From Pseudoalteromonas phenolica (GTDB lineage Bacteria; Pseudomonadota; Gammaproteobacteria; Enterobacterales; Alteromonadaceae), in contig NZ_PPSW01000009.1 in NCBI RefSeq assembly GCF_005876835.1, positions 1 to 59,917 on the forward strand: a stretch of 59,917 bases of DNA, written 5' to 3'. Each line of letters starts with the position of its first letter. The first letter of the stretch is position 1. Of the stretch, positions 44,231 through 54,934 are shown one piece after another. Position numbers and translations under genes: made by a program. Below the pieces are notes generated by a model. That model searched no databases. It was not told the DNA's origin and saw only the letters and a list, made by a program, of their open reading frames with translations.

Positions 44231-45940
44231 ATGAAACTAAATACATTAAGCTTCAGCATTGCGCTTGCTTTATCTGCAACAGTATTGGCTGGTTGTGGCG
44301 GTGGTAGCTCAAATAACGATAATCAACAAACAGCAACACCTACAACGCCTTCAACAAATACAGGAAGTACAGGAAGTACAGGAAGTACAGGTGGAACGGT
44401 AACAGAGCCAACTTGGACGCTAAATAAGTACGATCCTTCGAGCTCTTTTGTAAACCAATGTGAAACACCTCGTACTGGCACAGACCCATATGAAAATGCA
44501 CCGTACCCTGATAAAGCCGGTACTACCATGCATGAAAAAATGTTTTTACGCTCATATACCAACGAAACTTATCTTTGGTATGACGAAGTAGAAGACAACG
44601 ATCCTAAATCATTTGATTCAGTCGGTGAGTATTTCGCACAGTTAAAAACGACCGCGATTACCGATTCAGACAAGGCAAAAGACCAATTCCATTATTCTGA
44701 AAGTTACGATGACTTTAAAAAAGAAGCGCAATCGGGCGTGGTATCTGGTTATGGCGTAAGATGGGCGTTCATTAGTACCACCCCGCCTCGCGTGCTTAGA
44801 GCTGCTTTCACACAAGACGGTTCTCCAGCTGACAAAGCAGGCCTGCTTCGAGGTGACACGGTTATAGCCATTAATGGCACAGATATAAATACCTCTGATT
44901 CGGCTGGTGTAGATAAACTAAATGCAGGTTTACTGCCTAAAGCTGGTGAAGAACACACCTTTACTATTCAGCGTGAAGGTGAAGAGAATCCTATAGAGAT
45001 TGTAATGACGGCGGGTGATGTGCAATCAACCCCTGTTCAAAATGCACAAGTGATAGAGCACGCTGACAAAAAAGTAGGTTATGTACAATTCAACCAATTT
45101 ATTTCTGTTGGTCAAGATCCACTCGTCACAGCATTCCAGCAGTTTTCAGATGAAAACATCAATGAGCTTGTACTCGACATGCGCTACAACGGTGGCGGTT
45201 TAGTTGTGATGTCTGCTCAGCTTGGTTACATGGTAGCCGGTGAAGAGCAAACACGAGCAAGTGAAAACAACGGAGCAGCTAAGAGCGCGCAAAATAATGC
45301 AAAGGTGTTCAGTCGTACGCTGCGCAATGACAAAATTGAAGCGGCTAGCACTGAAGAAGATTATTATACCTTTGAAAATCGCAAAATTGATTGGAACGCG
45401 AGCGTATACACTAACCAAATCTTACCAAGTGTAAGCCTAGATACTGTGTATATACTTTCAAGTGCAGGCACTTGCTCTGCCAGTGAATCATTGATCAATG
45501 GCTTGCGCGGTATCGATGTGAATGTGGTACTGATTGGTGGACAAACCTGTGGTAAACCATATGGCTTCACTCCAACTCCAAACTGTGGCGAAGTTTACTA
45601 TACAGTACAATTTAAAGGCGCAAACGCCAAAGAGTTCGGTGACTATGCTGACGGCTTTATCCCAGTCGAAAACGAAAACTCTGAAGCAGGCCTATCGGCG
45701 AGAGTACCAGGCTGTAATATTGCGGATGACTTCTCTAAACAGCTTGGTGACAAGCAAGAAGGTATGCTCGCTGCGGCGCTAACACATATTGAAACTGGCG
45801 CTTGTCCTGTAGTTGCAAAAGAAACCGCTAACCGTGCGCCAAGCATGCAGAAAACAGTGTTAGATGACAGCCTTAATATCGCTCAGCCATTCCACCCAAT
45901 GCGCAATAGCATGGTTGATATTAAGGTGAAAGAGCAGTAA
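44231..45940 (+). CDS. S41-family C-terminal-processing-type peptidase, lipoprotein
   Basis: A 569-residue lipoprotein with lipobox LAGC at Cys22, then a Gly/Ser/Thr linker including GSTGSTGSTGG. A PDZ domain (about 175-265, YGVRWAFISTTPPRVLRAAF, then GDTVIAINGTDI) precedes the S41 catalytic domain with LDMRYNGGGLV. The nucleophile Ser416 is in SSAGTCSASES and Lys442 in GGQTCGKPYG. This is the Ser-Lys dyad of CtpA-like proteases. It probably trims proteins at the outer membrane or outside. Its stop codon overlaps the next lipoprotein start by one base (TAATG), so the two are coupled. Confidence 0.9.
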   Translation: MKLNTLSFSIALALSATVLAGCGGGSSNNDNQQTATPTTPSTNTGSTGSTGSTGGTVTEPTWTLNKYDPSSSFVNQCETPRTGTDPYENAPYPDKAGTTMHEKMFLRSYTNETYLWYDEVEDNDPKSFDSVGEYFAQLKTTAITDSDKAKDQFHYSESYDDFKKEAQSGVVSGYGVRWAFISTTPPRVLRAAFTQDGSPADKAGLLRGDTVIAINGTDINTSDSAGVDKLNAGLLPKAGEEHTFTIQREGEENPIEIVMTAGDVQSTPVQNAQVIEHADKKVGYVQFNQFISVGQDPLVTAFQQFSDENINELVLDMRYNGGGLVVMSAQLGYMVAGEEQTRASENNGAAKSAQNNAKVFSRTLRNDKIEAASTEEDYYTFENRKIDWNASVYTNQILPSVSLDTVYILSSAGTCSASESLINGLRGIDVNVVLIGGQTCGKPYGFTPTPNCGEVYYTVQFKGANAKEFGDYADGFIPVENENSEAGLSARVPGCNIADDFSKQLGDKQEGMLAAALTHIETGACPVVAKETANRAPSMQKTVLDDSLNIAQPFHPMRNSMVDIKVKEQ

Positions 45941-46320
45941 TGCACTGCAGACTCGTTACCCTACTTTTGGGCGTAACATTGTTGGTTGGGTGTGCACACA
46001 CCCAACCAACAAAGCCTATTCCAGCGGTTATAAAACACACCACCCCGACCATGAAAGCGGAATTACAGCAAGCCATCGTTTCACTAAAAGGCGGAATCGC
46101 ACCGCTGTTGTCTGATACCACTTTTATGAACAATAACGAATTATTGCTAGAACATGGCCGCTCAACCGATGATTCAGGAAACCCAATTCTAGGTGCACAT
46201 TCACTGACTGTTCAGCGATTTGTGCTACAACTAAGAGAAACAGGCTGTGTGCTTTTCTACCCTAAGACTGCGCAGTTTGTATTACTAAAAAGCGTTTCTT
46301 GCCAGCCCATGGTAGAATAG
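45940..46320 (+). CDS. Small lipoprotein of unknown function, coupled to the S41 peptidase
   Basis: A 126-residue protein with a lipoprotein signal (LLLGVTLLVGC, lipid at Cys18), a Thr/Pro-rich linker and a compact domain with two further cysteines at the end (ETGCVLFYPK and KSVSCQP). No family is recognised. Its start shares one base with the S41 stop codon, which implies translation coupling and a joint role, for example as an accessory or inhibitor of the protease. That role is inference. Confidence 0.75.
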   Translation: MHCRLVTLLLGVTLLVGCAHTQPTKPIPAVIKHTTPTMKAELQQAIVSLKGGIAPLLSDTTFMNNNELLLEHGRSTDDSGNPILGAHSLTVQRFVLQLRETGCVLFYPKTAQFVLLKSVSCQPMVE

Positions 46321-46372
46321 TCTGCTTTTAGAGGCGTATGGATCTCGCCAATTCATCAACTTTGGGATTGTT

Positions 46373-46732
46373 ATGAAAATACAATGGATTAAATTATTGG
46401 CTGTTGGGGCACTAGGCGGACTGCTCACCGCTTGTCATCATACACCGACACCACTCGGGAAGCCTGAAAAAGTATATGACTTTGATCACAAAATCCATTA
46501 TGAACAAACTAAGTTCAGCGATGACCACTACTTCTTAAAGATCCGCTCAGATGATTATGCACACTTCACCCGACAGAGCGTATTTCTATTAAGGCACTCA
46601 GAAAAGCTTTGCCAAGGCATGAATGCACAATTGACCTTACAAAAAGGTGTGCAAGACTTTGAAAGATTACCCACTCACCCTCGCGCTTATCAGCCAGATC
46701 TGCAAGCCGAAGTAAAATGCGTGCCCAGATAA
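46373..46732 (+). CDS. Small lipoprotein of unknown function
   Basis: A 119-residue protein with lipobox LTAC at Cys21 (LLAVGALGGLLTAC), then a globular domain rich in His, Asp and Tyr (DFDHKIHYEQTKFSDDHYFL) and one late Cys pair. No family is recognised. It follows the previous lipoprotein by 52 bp on the same strand and may belong to the same transcript as the S41 peptidase. Confidence 0.72.
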   Translation: MKIQWIKLLAVGALGGLLTACHHTPTPLGKPEKVYDFDHKIHYEQTKFSDDHYFLKIRSDDYAHFTRQSVFLLRHSEKLCQGMNAQLTLQKGVQDFERLPTHPRAYQPDLQAEVKCVPR

Positions 46733-46747
46733 TAAACTTTACTGCGC

Positions 46748-47164
46748 TTAGCGATTAAAAGCATGCGCCTTCATCACGGTTGCAATCATTCGAAACGTAT
46801 CAACCCATGCTTGGCGCAATTCAGGCGTCCAAGCATCCCCTAACCCCATTTTTAAAGTATATAAAAGCGCATTGCCTACTGGAGTAAAGTCTTTGGCCTG
46901 CACCCCATACCCCACATGCCGTTCAGCCAATTGATGAATTACGGGCACCAGCGCATTTATATCATCAAGCCCCCTCACTGCCACGCGCAAGGTCATCATT
47001 AACTTTTGCCCTTGGCTTTTAATATCACTTTTAAATAGCTGCTTGAGTGACGGATCGTATTGGAACAGTGTTTGATAGAAAAGCGCTGCGGCTTCTTCTG
47101 CATGGGGCTCTATTTGAACAAAACTGCGTTGTACTAGCTTTTTTTGCCTATCGGTGATCGACAT
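46748..47164 (-). CDS. Single-domain bacterial globin (hemoglobin-like)
   Basis: A 138-residue heme protein of the Vitreoscilla-hemoglobin/flavohemoglobin globin type. The helix B-E region has YQTLFQYDPSLKQLFK with the CD-corner Phe, Gln53 or so is the distal residue (SQGQKLMMTL), and the proximal His lies in AERHVGYGV. The C-terminal reductase domain of flavohemoglobins is absent, so it would bind O2 or NO and rely on another reductase. It is convergent with the lipoprotein gene, with only 15 bp between stops. Confidence 0.9.
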   Translation of the reverse strand: MSITDRQKKLVQRSFVQIEPHAEEAAALFYQTLFQYDPSLKQLFKSDIKSQGQKLMMTLRVAVRGLDDINALVPVIHQLAERHVGYGVQAKDFTPVGNALLYTLKMGLGDAWTPELRQAWVDTFRMIATVMKAHAFNR

Positions 47165-47255
47165 AACTGACCTCTAGTTGGCAGATGCCGAGTCATTCGA
47201 CACCATCACGATAGTTCTAAAGCTAGTCGCAATAGTGTCAAAAAGCGAATAAAGA

Positions 47256-47846
47256 CTAGTCTTTATAACCCCAAGGTGCTTTTGGCGGTGTGATCGGTTT
47301 CGTTAAATCAAAATCAACTCTAAACTCGCGACCTTCACGCACTAAACGGTAAGTAAACTTATCGTCATAAATGTACATTTGCCAAGTGTTGCCCATTGAC
47401 TGAGGAATACCTTGGCTCACAAATAACTCTTTTGAATACTGATCAGCAGGGAAAGACTGCACGTTTGCAAAGCCTGCATCAACGGTATGGCCGCCATACA
47501 TGGTTGACGGATCATCGTCGCCGTTTTCTAAACGGTGGTCGTGCTTCAAACTCAAGCCACTGCCGGTTTTGGTGATGATCCAAGTACGAGACGCATCTTT
47601 TCCTACATGAAAAGGCACTTGCAGTTTTTTTTCGTCACAACGACGCACATGCATCACGAGTTTAGCTTCATTAAACTTGCTCGGGCCTTGGTTATCCAGC
47701 GTTACTTTTCCTTGATACGCTTTACCACAATGCGCCGCAATTTTATCGAAGAATGCATCATGGGTTGGAATTGATACCAATGGCGCTGGACGCGCGATGG
47801 CTGAGCCACTAATAAGTAGTGCAAGAACGGCTAGGCTTTTTTTCAT
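47256..47846 (-). CDS. Secreted conserved hypothetical protein
   Basis: A 196-residue protein with a signal peptide (KKSLAVLALLISGSAIARPA). It has two cysteines near HCGKAYQG and VRRCDEKK that may form a disulfide, and a beta-rich body (TWIITKTGSGLSLKHDHRLE, then DPSTMYGGHTVD and WQMYIYDDKFTYRLVREGRE). Similar proteins exist in marine gammaproteobacteria as uncharacterised; I know no function. It is a single gene between the globin and leuD. Confidence 0.75.
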   Translation of the reverse strand: MKKSLAVLALLISGSAIARPAPLVSIPTHDAFFDKIAAHCGKAYQGKVTLDNQGPSKFNEAKLVMHVRRCDEKKLQVPFHVGKDASRTWIITKTGSGLSLKHDHRLENGDDDPSTMYGGHTVDAGFANVQSFPADQYSKELFVSQGIPQSMGNTWQMYIYDDKFTYRLVREGREFRVDFDLTKPITPPKAPWGYKD

Positions 47847-47861
47847 TATGCTTGTCCTAAA

Positions 47862-47896
47862 AAAAGAAAAACCAGAGAGTAGTCAGCTCTCTGGTT
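47862..47896 (-). terminator. Rho-independent terminator of leuABCD
   Basis: Perfect stem AACCAGAGAG/CTCTCTGGTT with a 7-base loop; on the minus strand a T-rich tract follows. It lies 30 bp after the leuD stop codon. Confidence 0.92.
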
Positions 47897-47925
47897 AGAT
47901 GCAAAAAAACGAGATTAACTTAGCT

Positions 47926-48525
47926 TTACTGCCAAGGGCGTTCAGCGGCTAAGTTAGCTTCAAACGCATCAATTCGCGCATTCAATTGCTCAGTCTCACC
48001 AATAAAATCTAAGCCACTTAATAAACGCGCTTTAATATCTGAGCGCACATCAAAGTCGATGGCATCGAAATACTGACTGCGGATCTGTTGACTTTCTAAA
48101 TCGATTTCAACCTGAATATCTTGATGCTGCTCTGCAATCGCAAACAGGCTATCTAATGTGTCTGCCGATAGCGCGATACACAACATCTGGTTATTACCAC
48201 AGTTGTTAAAGAAAATATCTGCAAAACTTTGCGCCAAGATCACAGTAAACCCATACTGTTTTAATGCCCAAGGCGCATGCTCACGAGATGAGCCACAACC
48301 AAAGTTATCACGTGTCAGAAGTACCGAAGCGCCTTGATAACATTCTGCGTTTAACACAAATTCAGGATTTGCGCTGCCATCATCTAAATAGCGCCAGTCA
48401 TAAAACAGCGCTTTATCAAAGCCGTCACGACTGGTTGAAGTTAAAAACTGCTTTGGAATGATCTGATCGGTATCGACGTTATTTTTGTCTAAAGGTGCCA
48501 ATAAACCTTGATGATAAACCGCCAT
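47926..48525 (-). CDS. leuD: 3-isopropylmalate dehydratase small subunit
   Basis: With LeuC isomerises 2-isopropylmalate to 3-isopropylmalate in leucine synthesis. The 199-residue swivelling domain has DTDQIIPKQFL, the YDWRYLDDGS segment and the conserved GCGSSREHAPWAL with the substrate-binding Ser/Arg. It overlaps the leuC stop by one base (TAATG), so the two subunits are coupled. It is the last gene of leuABCD. Confidence 0.97.
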   Translation of the reverse strand: MAVYHQGLLAPLDKNNVDTDQIIPKQFLTSTSRDGFDKALFYDWRYLDDGSANPEFVLNAECYQGASVLLTRDNFGCGSSREHAPWALKQYGFTVILAQSFADIFFNNCGNNQMLCIALSADTLDSLFAIAEQHQDIQVEIDLESQQIRSQYFDAIDFDVRSDIKARLLSGLDFIGETEQLNARIDAFEANLAAERPWQ

Positions 48526-49925
48526 TACACCGCTCCTCTAATATCTGTAAAGTGACCAGCTATCGCCGCTGCTGCCGCCATCGCAGGACTCACTAAGTGA
48601 GTTCGACCACCACGGCCCTGACGACCTTCAAAGTTACGGTTAGAGGTCGACGCACAGCGCTTTTCAGAACCCAACTTGTCATCGTTCATTGCAAGACACA
48701 TAGAGCAGCCTGGCTCACGCCATTCAAATCCAGCTGCTTTAAAAATATCTGCTAAGCCTTCTTGCTCTGCCTGCTGTTTGACTAGGCCTGAACCCGGTAC
48801 TATCAAGGCTTCAACACCAGTCGCAACCTGCTTGCCATTGACAATCTCAGCTGCCGCACGCAAATCTTCAATGCGGCTGTTGGTACAGGAGCCGATAAAT
48901 ACGGTATCGACTTTTGCATCAGATAACTTCTGGCCCGCTTCAAGACCCATGTATTTCAAGGCTGCACGCATGGCATCTGCTTTGATTAAATCGGCTTCTT
49001 TGTCTGGGTTTGGCACTAGTTCATCAATACCAATAACTTGCTCTGGGCTTGTGCCCCAAGTCACTTGTGGCTGAATGTCTTGCGCATCGAGTTCAACCAC
49101 TAAATCAAACTGCGCATTCTCATCTGATTTCAGTGTCTGCCAATATTCAACAGCAGCTTTGAAATCATCTCCTTTTGGTGCGAACGGACGCCCTTCAAGA
49201 TACGCAAACGTTGTCTCGTCTGGCGCGATTAAGCCCGCTTTGGCACCCATTTCGATGCTCATATTACACAGCGTCATGCGCGCTTCCATCGACAACGCTT
49301 CGATGCCTTCGCCACAAAACTCTGCCACATAGCCCGTACCACCAGCGGTACCTAACTTGCCAATCACAGCTAGAATTAAATCTTTTGAGGTCACGGTTGG
49401 ACGCAGCACACCATTAATTTGGATCTTCAACGACTTAGCTTTTTTCTGCTGTAGCGTTTGCGTTGCTAATACGTGCTCTACCTCAGAAGTACCAATACCA
49501 TGTGCTAACGCACCGAATGCACCGTGTGTTGAGGTGTGGCTATCACCACATACAATTGTAGTCCCCGGTAAGGTGATCCCCTGTTCAGGACCCATGACAT
49601 GCACTATGCCTTGGTTAATCGAGTTTAAGTCATACAACTCAATACCAAAGTCGTTACAGTTTTGTGCTAGCGCCATTAACTGGTTTTTTGACACTTCACT
49701 TGCGGCATCTAGCGAACGACTCTTGGTCGAAACATTATGATCCATGGTCGCAAAAGTTTTCTCAGGGCAACGTACTTTGCGGTTATTCTCGCGCAGCCCC
49801 GCAAATGCTTGTGGTGATGTCACTTCATGTACTAAGTGACGATCAATATAAAGTAAATCGGTTTGTTCGTTGATTTGTGCAACCACATGAGATTGCCAAA
49901 TTTTATCGTATAAGGTCTGAGCCAC
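48525..49925 (-). CDS. leuC: 3-isopropylmalate dehydratase large subunit
   Basis: An aconitase-family subunit that holds a [4Fe-4S] cluster. The 466-residue protein has the cluster cysteines in [12 protein letters not shown] and [12 protein letters not shown], plus [19 protein letters not shown] and [20 protein letters not shown]. Length equals E. coli LeuC. It is separated from leuB by 51 bp containing a small hairpin and is coupled to leuD. Confidence 0.97.
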   Translation of the reverse strand: MAQTLYDKIWQSHVVAQINEQTDLLYIDRHLVHEVTSPQAFAGLRENNRKVRCPEKTFATMDHNVSTKSRSLDAASEVSKNQLMALAQNCNDFGIELYDLNSINQGIVHVMGPEQGITLPGTTIVCGDSHTSTHGAFGALAHGIGTSEVEHVLATQTLQQKKAKSLKIQINGVLRPTVTSKDLILAVIGKLGTAGGTGYVAEFCGEGIEALSMEARMTLCNMSIEMGAKAGLIAPDETTFAYLEGRPFAPKGDDFKAAVEYWQTLKSDENAQFDLVVELDAQDIQPQVTWGTSPEQVIGIDELVPNPDKEADLIKADAMRAALKYMGLEAGQKLSDAKVDTVFIGSCTNSRIEDLRAAAEIVNGKQVATGVEALIVPGSGLVKQQAEQEGLADIFKAAGFEWREPGCSMCLAMNDDKLGSEKRCASTSNRNFEGRQGRGGRTHLVSPAMAAAAAIAGHFTDIRGAV

Positions 49926-49944
49926 TTGCTACATCCTCTTATCT

Positions 49945-49966
49945 TGGCTGCATGACGGTGCAGCCA
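49945..49966. other. Intercistronic hairpin between leuB and leuC
   Basis: Stem TGGCTGCA/TGCAGCCA with a 6-base loop in the 51-bp gap. There is no T run, so it is more likely an mRNA processing or stability element than a terminator. Confidence 0.5.
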
Positions 49967-49976
49967 TCAGCCAAAA

Positions 49977-52597
<2,621 letters not shown>

Positions 52598-52688
52598 ACC
52601 TTAGCTCCTCACCCCTTTGTATCGCCCTTTGAACACCATCGCTATAAGCAAATAGTTTTAGTCAGTCTTTAGATAACAGTGCAAAAAC

Positions 52689-52716
52689 AAAAAACCCCGC
52701 AATGTGCGGGGTTTTC
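52689..52716 (-). terminator. Leucine-operon attenuator terminator
   Basis: On the minus strand AAAACCCCGCA pairs with TGCGGGGTTTT, followed by a T run, about 90 bp before leuA and 14 bp after the leuL stop. The alternative partner GTGTGGGG at 52744-52751, inside leuL, can pair with CCCCGCAC of the 5' arm through all eight positions with one G-U pair. That gives the antiterminator when ribosomes stall on the Leu codons. Confidence 0.9.
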
Positions 52717-52729
52717 GTTATGCTGCATT

Positions 52730-52807
52730 TCACACGCACACCGCCCCACACCGATACTTGATCAGTAAGAGGTTTAATAGCAGTGACAATTGTGTGAACT
52801 TTTTCAT
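52730..52807 (-). CDS. leuL: leu operon leader peptide
   Basis: A 25-codon ORF starting MKKFTQLSLLLNLLLI, with seven Leu codons among codons 7-15 (TTG, CTG, CTA, TTA, CTC, TTA, CTG) and a stop 14 bp before the terminator hairpin. The mix of Leu codons, including rare CTA, makes it read all leucyl-tRNAs. It lies between the presumed promoter and leuA. When leucyl-tRNA is short, stalling should expose GTGTGGGG, prevent the terminator and let leuABCD be transcribed. The mechanism is known for enterobacterial leu operons; here it is inferred from the arrangement. The ribosome site (AAGA) is weak. Confidence 0.9.
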   Translation of the reverse strand: MKKFTQLSLLLNLLLIKYRCGAVCV

Positions 52808-52957
52808 TTCTTAATCTGCATGTTTTGTATTTATGCTGTAACTGATGCGATTTTTAACACGCCTACACACTTGAAATCAAGCATAAACAATTCAACAAAG
52901 CAGCAAAAACAGAATTGACAGAGAAACCAAAAAGCAAATTGAGTTTGAAATGAGAAT

Positions 52958-52997
52958 AAAAAAACCCTTAAACATAAAAATTAAGGGTCTTTTTAAA
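52958..52997 (-). terminator. Rho-independent terminator of fabR
   Basis: Stem ACCCTTAA/TTAAGGGT with an A-rich loop, preceded on the minus strand by A residues and followed by a T run, about 50 bp after the fabR stop. Confidence 0.85.
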
Positions 52998-53042
52998 TTT
53001 GAACAGTAAACAATCGAGTAGATTAATTTTTATATGATTTTT

Positions 53043-53669
53043 TTATGAAGGCTTTGAATTTACTTGATGTGTGCCGTAATGATTCGCGCCTTTGGCGATA
53101 TAACGCAACTGCCAAATCAGACGCTCGGTTAATTCTTCTCGTTGTTGTGTGTCTTGATCAAGTGCATCTGCACCAGCATTAAATACCAAGGTCACCATGG
53201 CTTCTGCTTGCATATAAGCATGATTCGCATCGCAGGGTGTTTCGGCTTCTAAATAATGTGCAAGCTCTAAAATAAAATGTTGGATTTCGCGTGCGACTGC
53301 AGCACGAAATGCTTTTGATGTGCCTGAGCGCTCTCTTAACAACAATCTAAATTGGTTACTCGACGTATCGATGAACTCCATAAAAGTCAGCACAGAAGTA
53401 TTGATCACACTGCCGCCACTCGCTATACGACGGCGTGCTTGGCGCATCAGTTGACGCAGTGTTAAACCCGCTTCATCAACCATGGTTAAACCGAGTTCAT
53501 TCATGTCTTTAAAGTGTCGGTAAAACGAAGTTGGTGCAATGCCCGCTTCTCTTGCCACTTCTCTTAAACTCAAATTAGAAAAACTATGCTCCGCACTGAG
53601 CTGGTTAAATGCAGCTACAATCAAGGCTTGTCGGGTTTTTTGTTTTTGTTGTGCACGAACACCTGACAT
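53043..53669 (-). CDS. fabR: TetR-family repressor of unsaturated fatty acid genes
   Basis: A 208-residue repressor that senses long-chain acyl-thioesters and controls fabA/fabB or desaturase genes. The HTH is at about 10-55 ([41 protein letters not shown]), followed by a helical ligand domain with [24 protein letters not shown] text typical of FabR. It is divergent from an acyl desaturase gene with a palindromic operator between them, and sthA lies one gene on; fabR and sthA are also neighbours in E. coli. Those facts make FabR the best name. Confidence 0.92.
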   Translation of the reverse strand: MSGVRAQQKQKTRQALIVAAFNQLSAEHSFSNLSLREVAREAGIAPTSFYRHFKDMNELGLTMVDEAGLTLRQLMRQARRRIASGGSVINTSVLTFMEFIDTSSNQFRLLLRERSGTSKAFRAAVAREIQHFILELAHYLEAETPCDANHAYMQAEAMVTLVFNAGADALDQDTQQREELTERLIWQLRYIAKGANHYGTHQVNSKPS

Positions 53670-53712
53670 ATTTTCTCCCTAGAGTTTATCGATAACTTGT
53701 GCAGTCTAATAC

Positions 53713-53741
53713 TTGACGTGATGAGAATGAAATACTATTTT
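53713..53741 (+). promoter_or_regulatory. Sigma-70 promoter of the desaturase-sthA unit
   Basis: TTGACG (53713-53718), 17 bp spacer, TATTTT (53736-53741). The -10 box is weak. Transcription would start near 53748, inside the palindrome at 53742-53759, so binding there would block initiation. Confidence 0.6.
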
Positions 53742-53759
53742 AGCGTACAAGTGTACGCT
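53742..53759. promoter_or_regulatory. FabR-type palindromic operator
   Basis: AGCGTACAAGTGTACGCT is two perfect 8-bp inverted arms around a 2-bp centre, 13 bp before the desaturase start and next to fabR. The sequence matches the AGCGTACA-type sites I associate with FabR regulons of gammaproteobacteria. Confidence 0.8.
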
Positions 53760-53772
53760 GAGATTTTTTAAG

Positions 53773-54900
53773 ATGAAAAAACCCCCTCTCATTTGGACAA
53801 ATGTTTTGTTTTTTGCCCTGTCATTTTTGGCAGCCATTACCCTAGTGCCGTGGTATGGAATAACCCATGGCTTTGAAACCAGCACTTGGGTAGCTTTTGT
53901 TGTATGTATGTTTTATGCCGGTTTATCAATCACCGCGGGTTACCATCGCTTATGGGCGCATAAAACGTATGAAGCTCACCCTGCAGTGCAATGGGTGTTT
54001 GCACTAGGCGGTGCATTCGCATTGCAAAATAGCGCATTACATTGGAGTAGCGATCACCGTGTTCATCATGGTCAAGTCGATGATCCTGTTAAAGACCCTT
54101 ATGCCGCAACCAATGGCTTTTGGTATAGCCACATTGGTTGGATGTTGCGTGACTACCAAGGTAAAAACTATGGCGACTACAGCAATGCTAGAGACTTACA
54201 ACGCAACCCTATCGTGATGTTTCAACACCGTCATTACATGAAACTTGTGTTACTAACGAATGTGGGTATTCCATTACTGCTAGGTGCACTGTTTGGTGAC
54301 ATTATTGGTATGTTGTTATTGGCGGGTGTGTTAAGACTGGTATTGAGTCAGCACTTTACTTTCTTTATCAACTCACTGGCGCATATTTGGGGCTCTCGCC
54401 CATATACCGAAAAAAATACCGCCCGTGATAATGGCTTTTTAGCGTTGTTCACCTACGGTGAGGGCTATCACAATTTCCACCATATTTTTGCCAGTGACTA
54501 TCGCAATGGCATTCGTTGGTACCACTACGACCCAACAAAATGGATGATCCGTGCATTTGCGGCGGTTGGCCTTGCCAGCAAACTTAAACGCACACCAGTC
54601 GAGCGTATAGAAAAAGCCAAAGCTGAAACCTTGTTACTTAAGACTAAAGTTAAGCTGGCAAAATTGCCTTTAGCCCAAGATCAGCTTACATTGTTACAAC
54701 AAGAATATGATTTGCTTCTAAAAAAGTTACAAACCTTTTGTGCGGCACAAAAGCAATTATTAGAAGCAAAAGCTGATTCCATGCGTGAGCAATGTGATAC
54801 TTCGGCAATTGCCAAGCAATACAAAGAGCTAGAAGCGGCTTGGCAGGCGCAAAAGCAAGCATGGTTAGCACTAAATGCAAGGCTATTATCGAACGCCTAA
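53773..54900 (+). CDS. Acyl desaturase (delta-9 type) with helical C-terminal extension
   Basis: Introduces a double bond into saturated acyl chains in the membrane using O2. The 375-residue protein has several membrane helices and three histidine boxes: HRLWAH (58-63), HRVHH (95-99) and HNFHH (233-237), the di-iron ligands of the stearoyl-CoA desaturase family. Residues from about 275 on form a charged, Lys/Glu/Gln-rich coiled-coil-like tail of roughly 100 residues, longer than in the usual bacterial desaturase (about 300). A FabR-type operator overlaps its promoter, so expression should follow the saturation state of lipids. sthA begins 34 bp downstream. Confidence 0.93.
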   Translation: MKKPPLIWTNVLFFALSFLAAITLVPWYGITHGFETSTWVAFVVCMFYAGLSITAGYHRLWAHKTYEAHPAVQWVFALGGAFALQNSALHWSSDHRVHHGQVDDPVKDPYAATNGFWYSHIGWMLRDYQGKNYGDYSNARDLQRNPIVMFQHRHYMKLVLLTNVGIPLLLGALFGDIIGMLLLAGVLRLVLSQHFTFFINSLAHIWGSRPYTEKNTARDNGFLALFTYGEGYHNFHHIFASDYRNGIRWYHYDPTKWMIRAFAAVGLASKLKRTPVERIEKAKAETLLLKTKVKLAKLPLAQDQLTLLQQEYDLLLKKLQTFCAAQKQLLEAKADSMREQCDTSAIAKQYKELEAAWQAQKQAWLALNARLLSNA

Positions 54901-54934
54901 CGGTGATAGCCAACTCGCAAGTTGAGGAGGGGCT

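Noticed and set aside
49357..49740. A 127-codon plus-strand ORF inside leuC
   Set aside because: Antisense to leuC, with Cys- and Ser-rich low-quality text and no ribosome site or family resemblance.
52598..52688. A riboswitch or T-box upstream of leuA
   Set aside because: The leader peptide with Leu codons and the overlapping antiterminator explain the leader; no T-box motif (NTGG with specifier loop) is seen, and T-boxes are rare in gammaproteobacteria.
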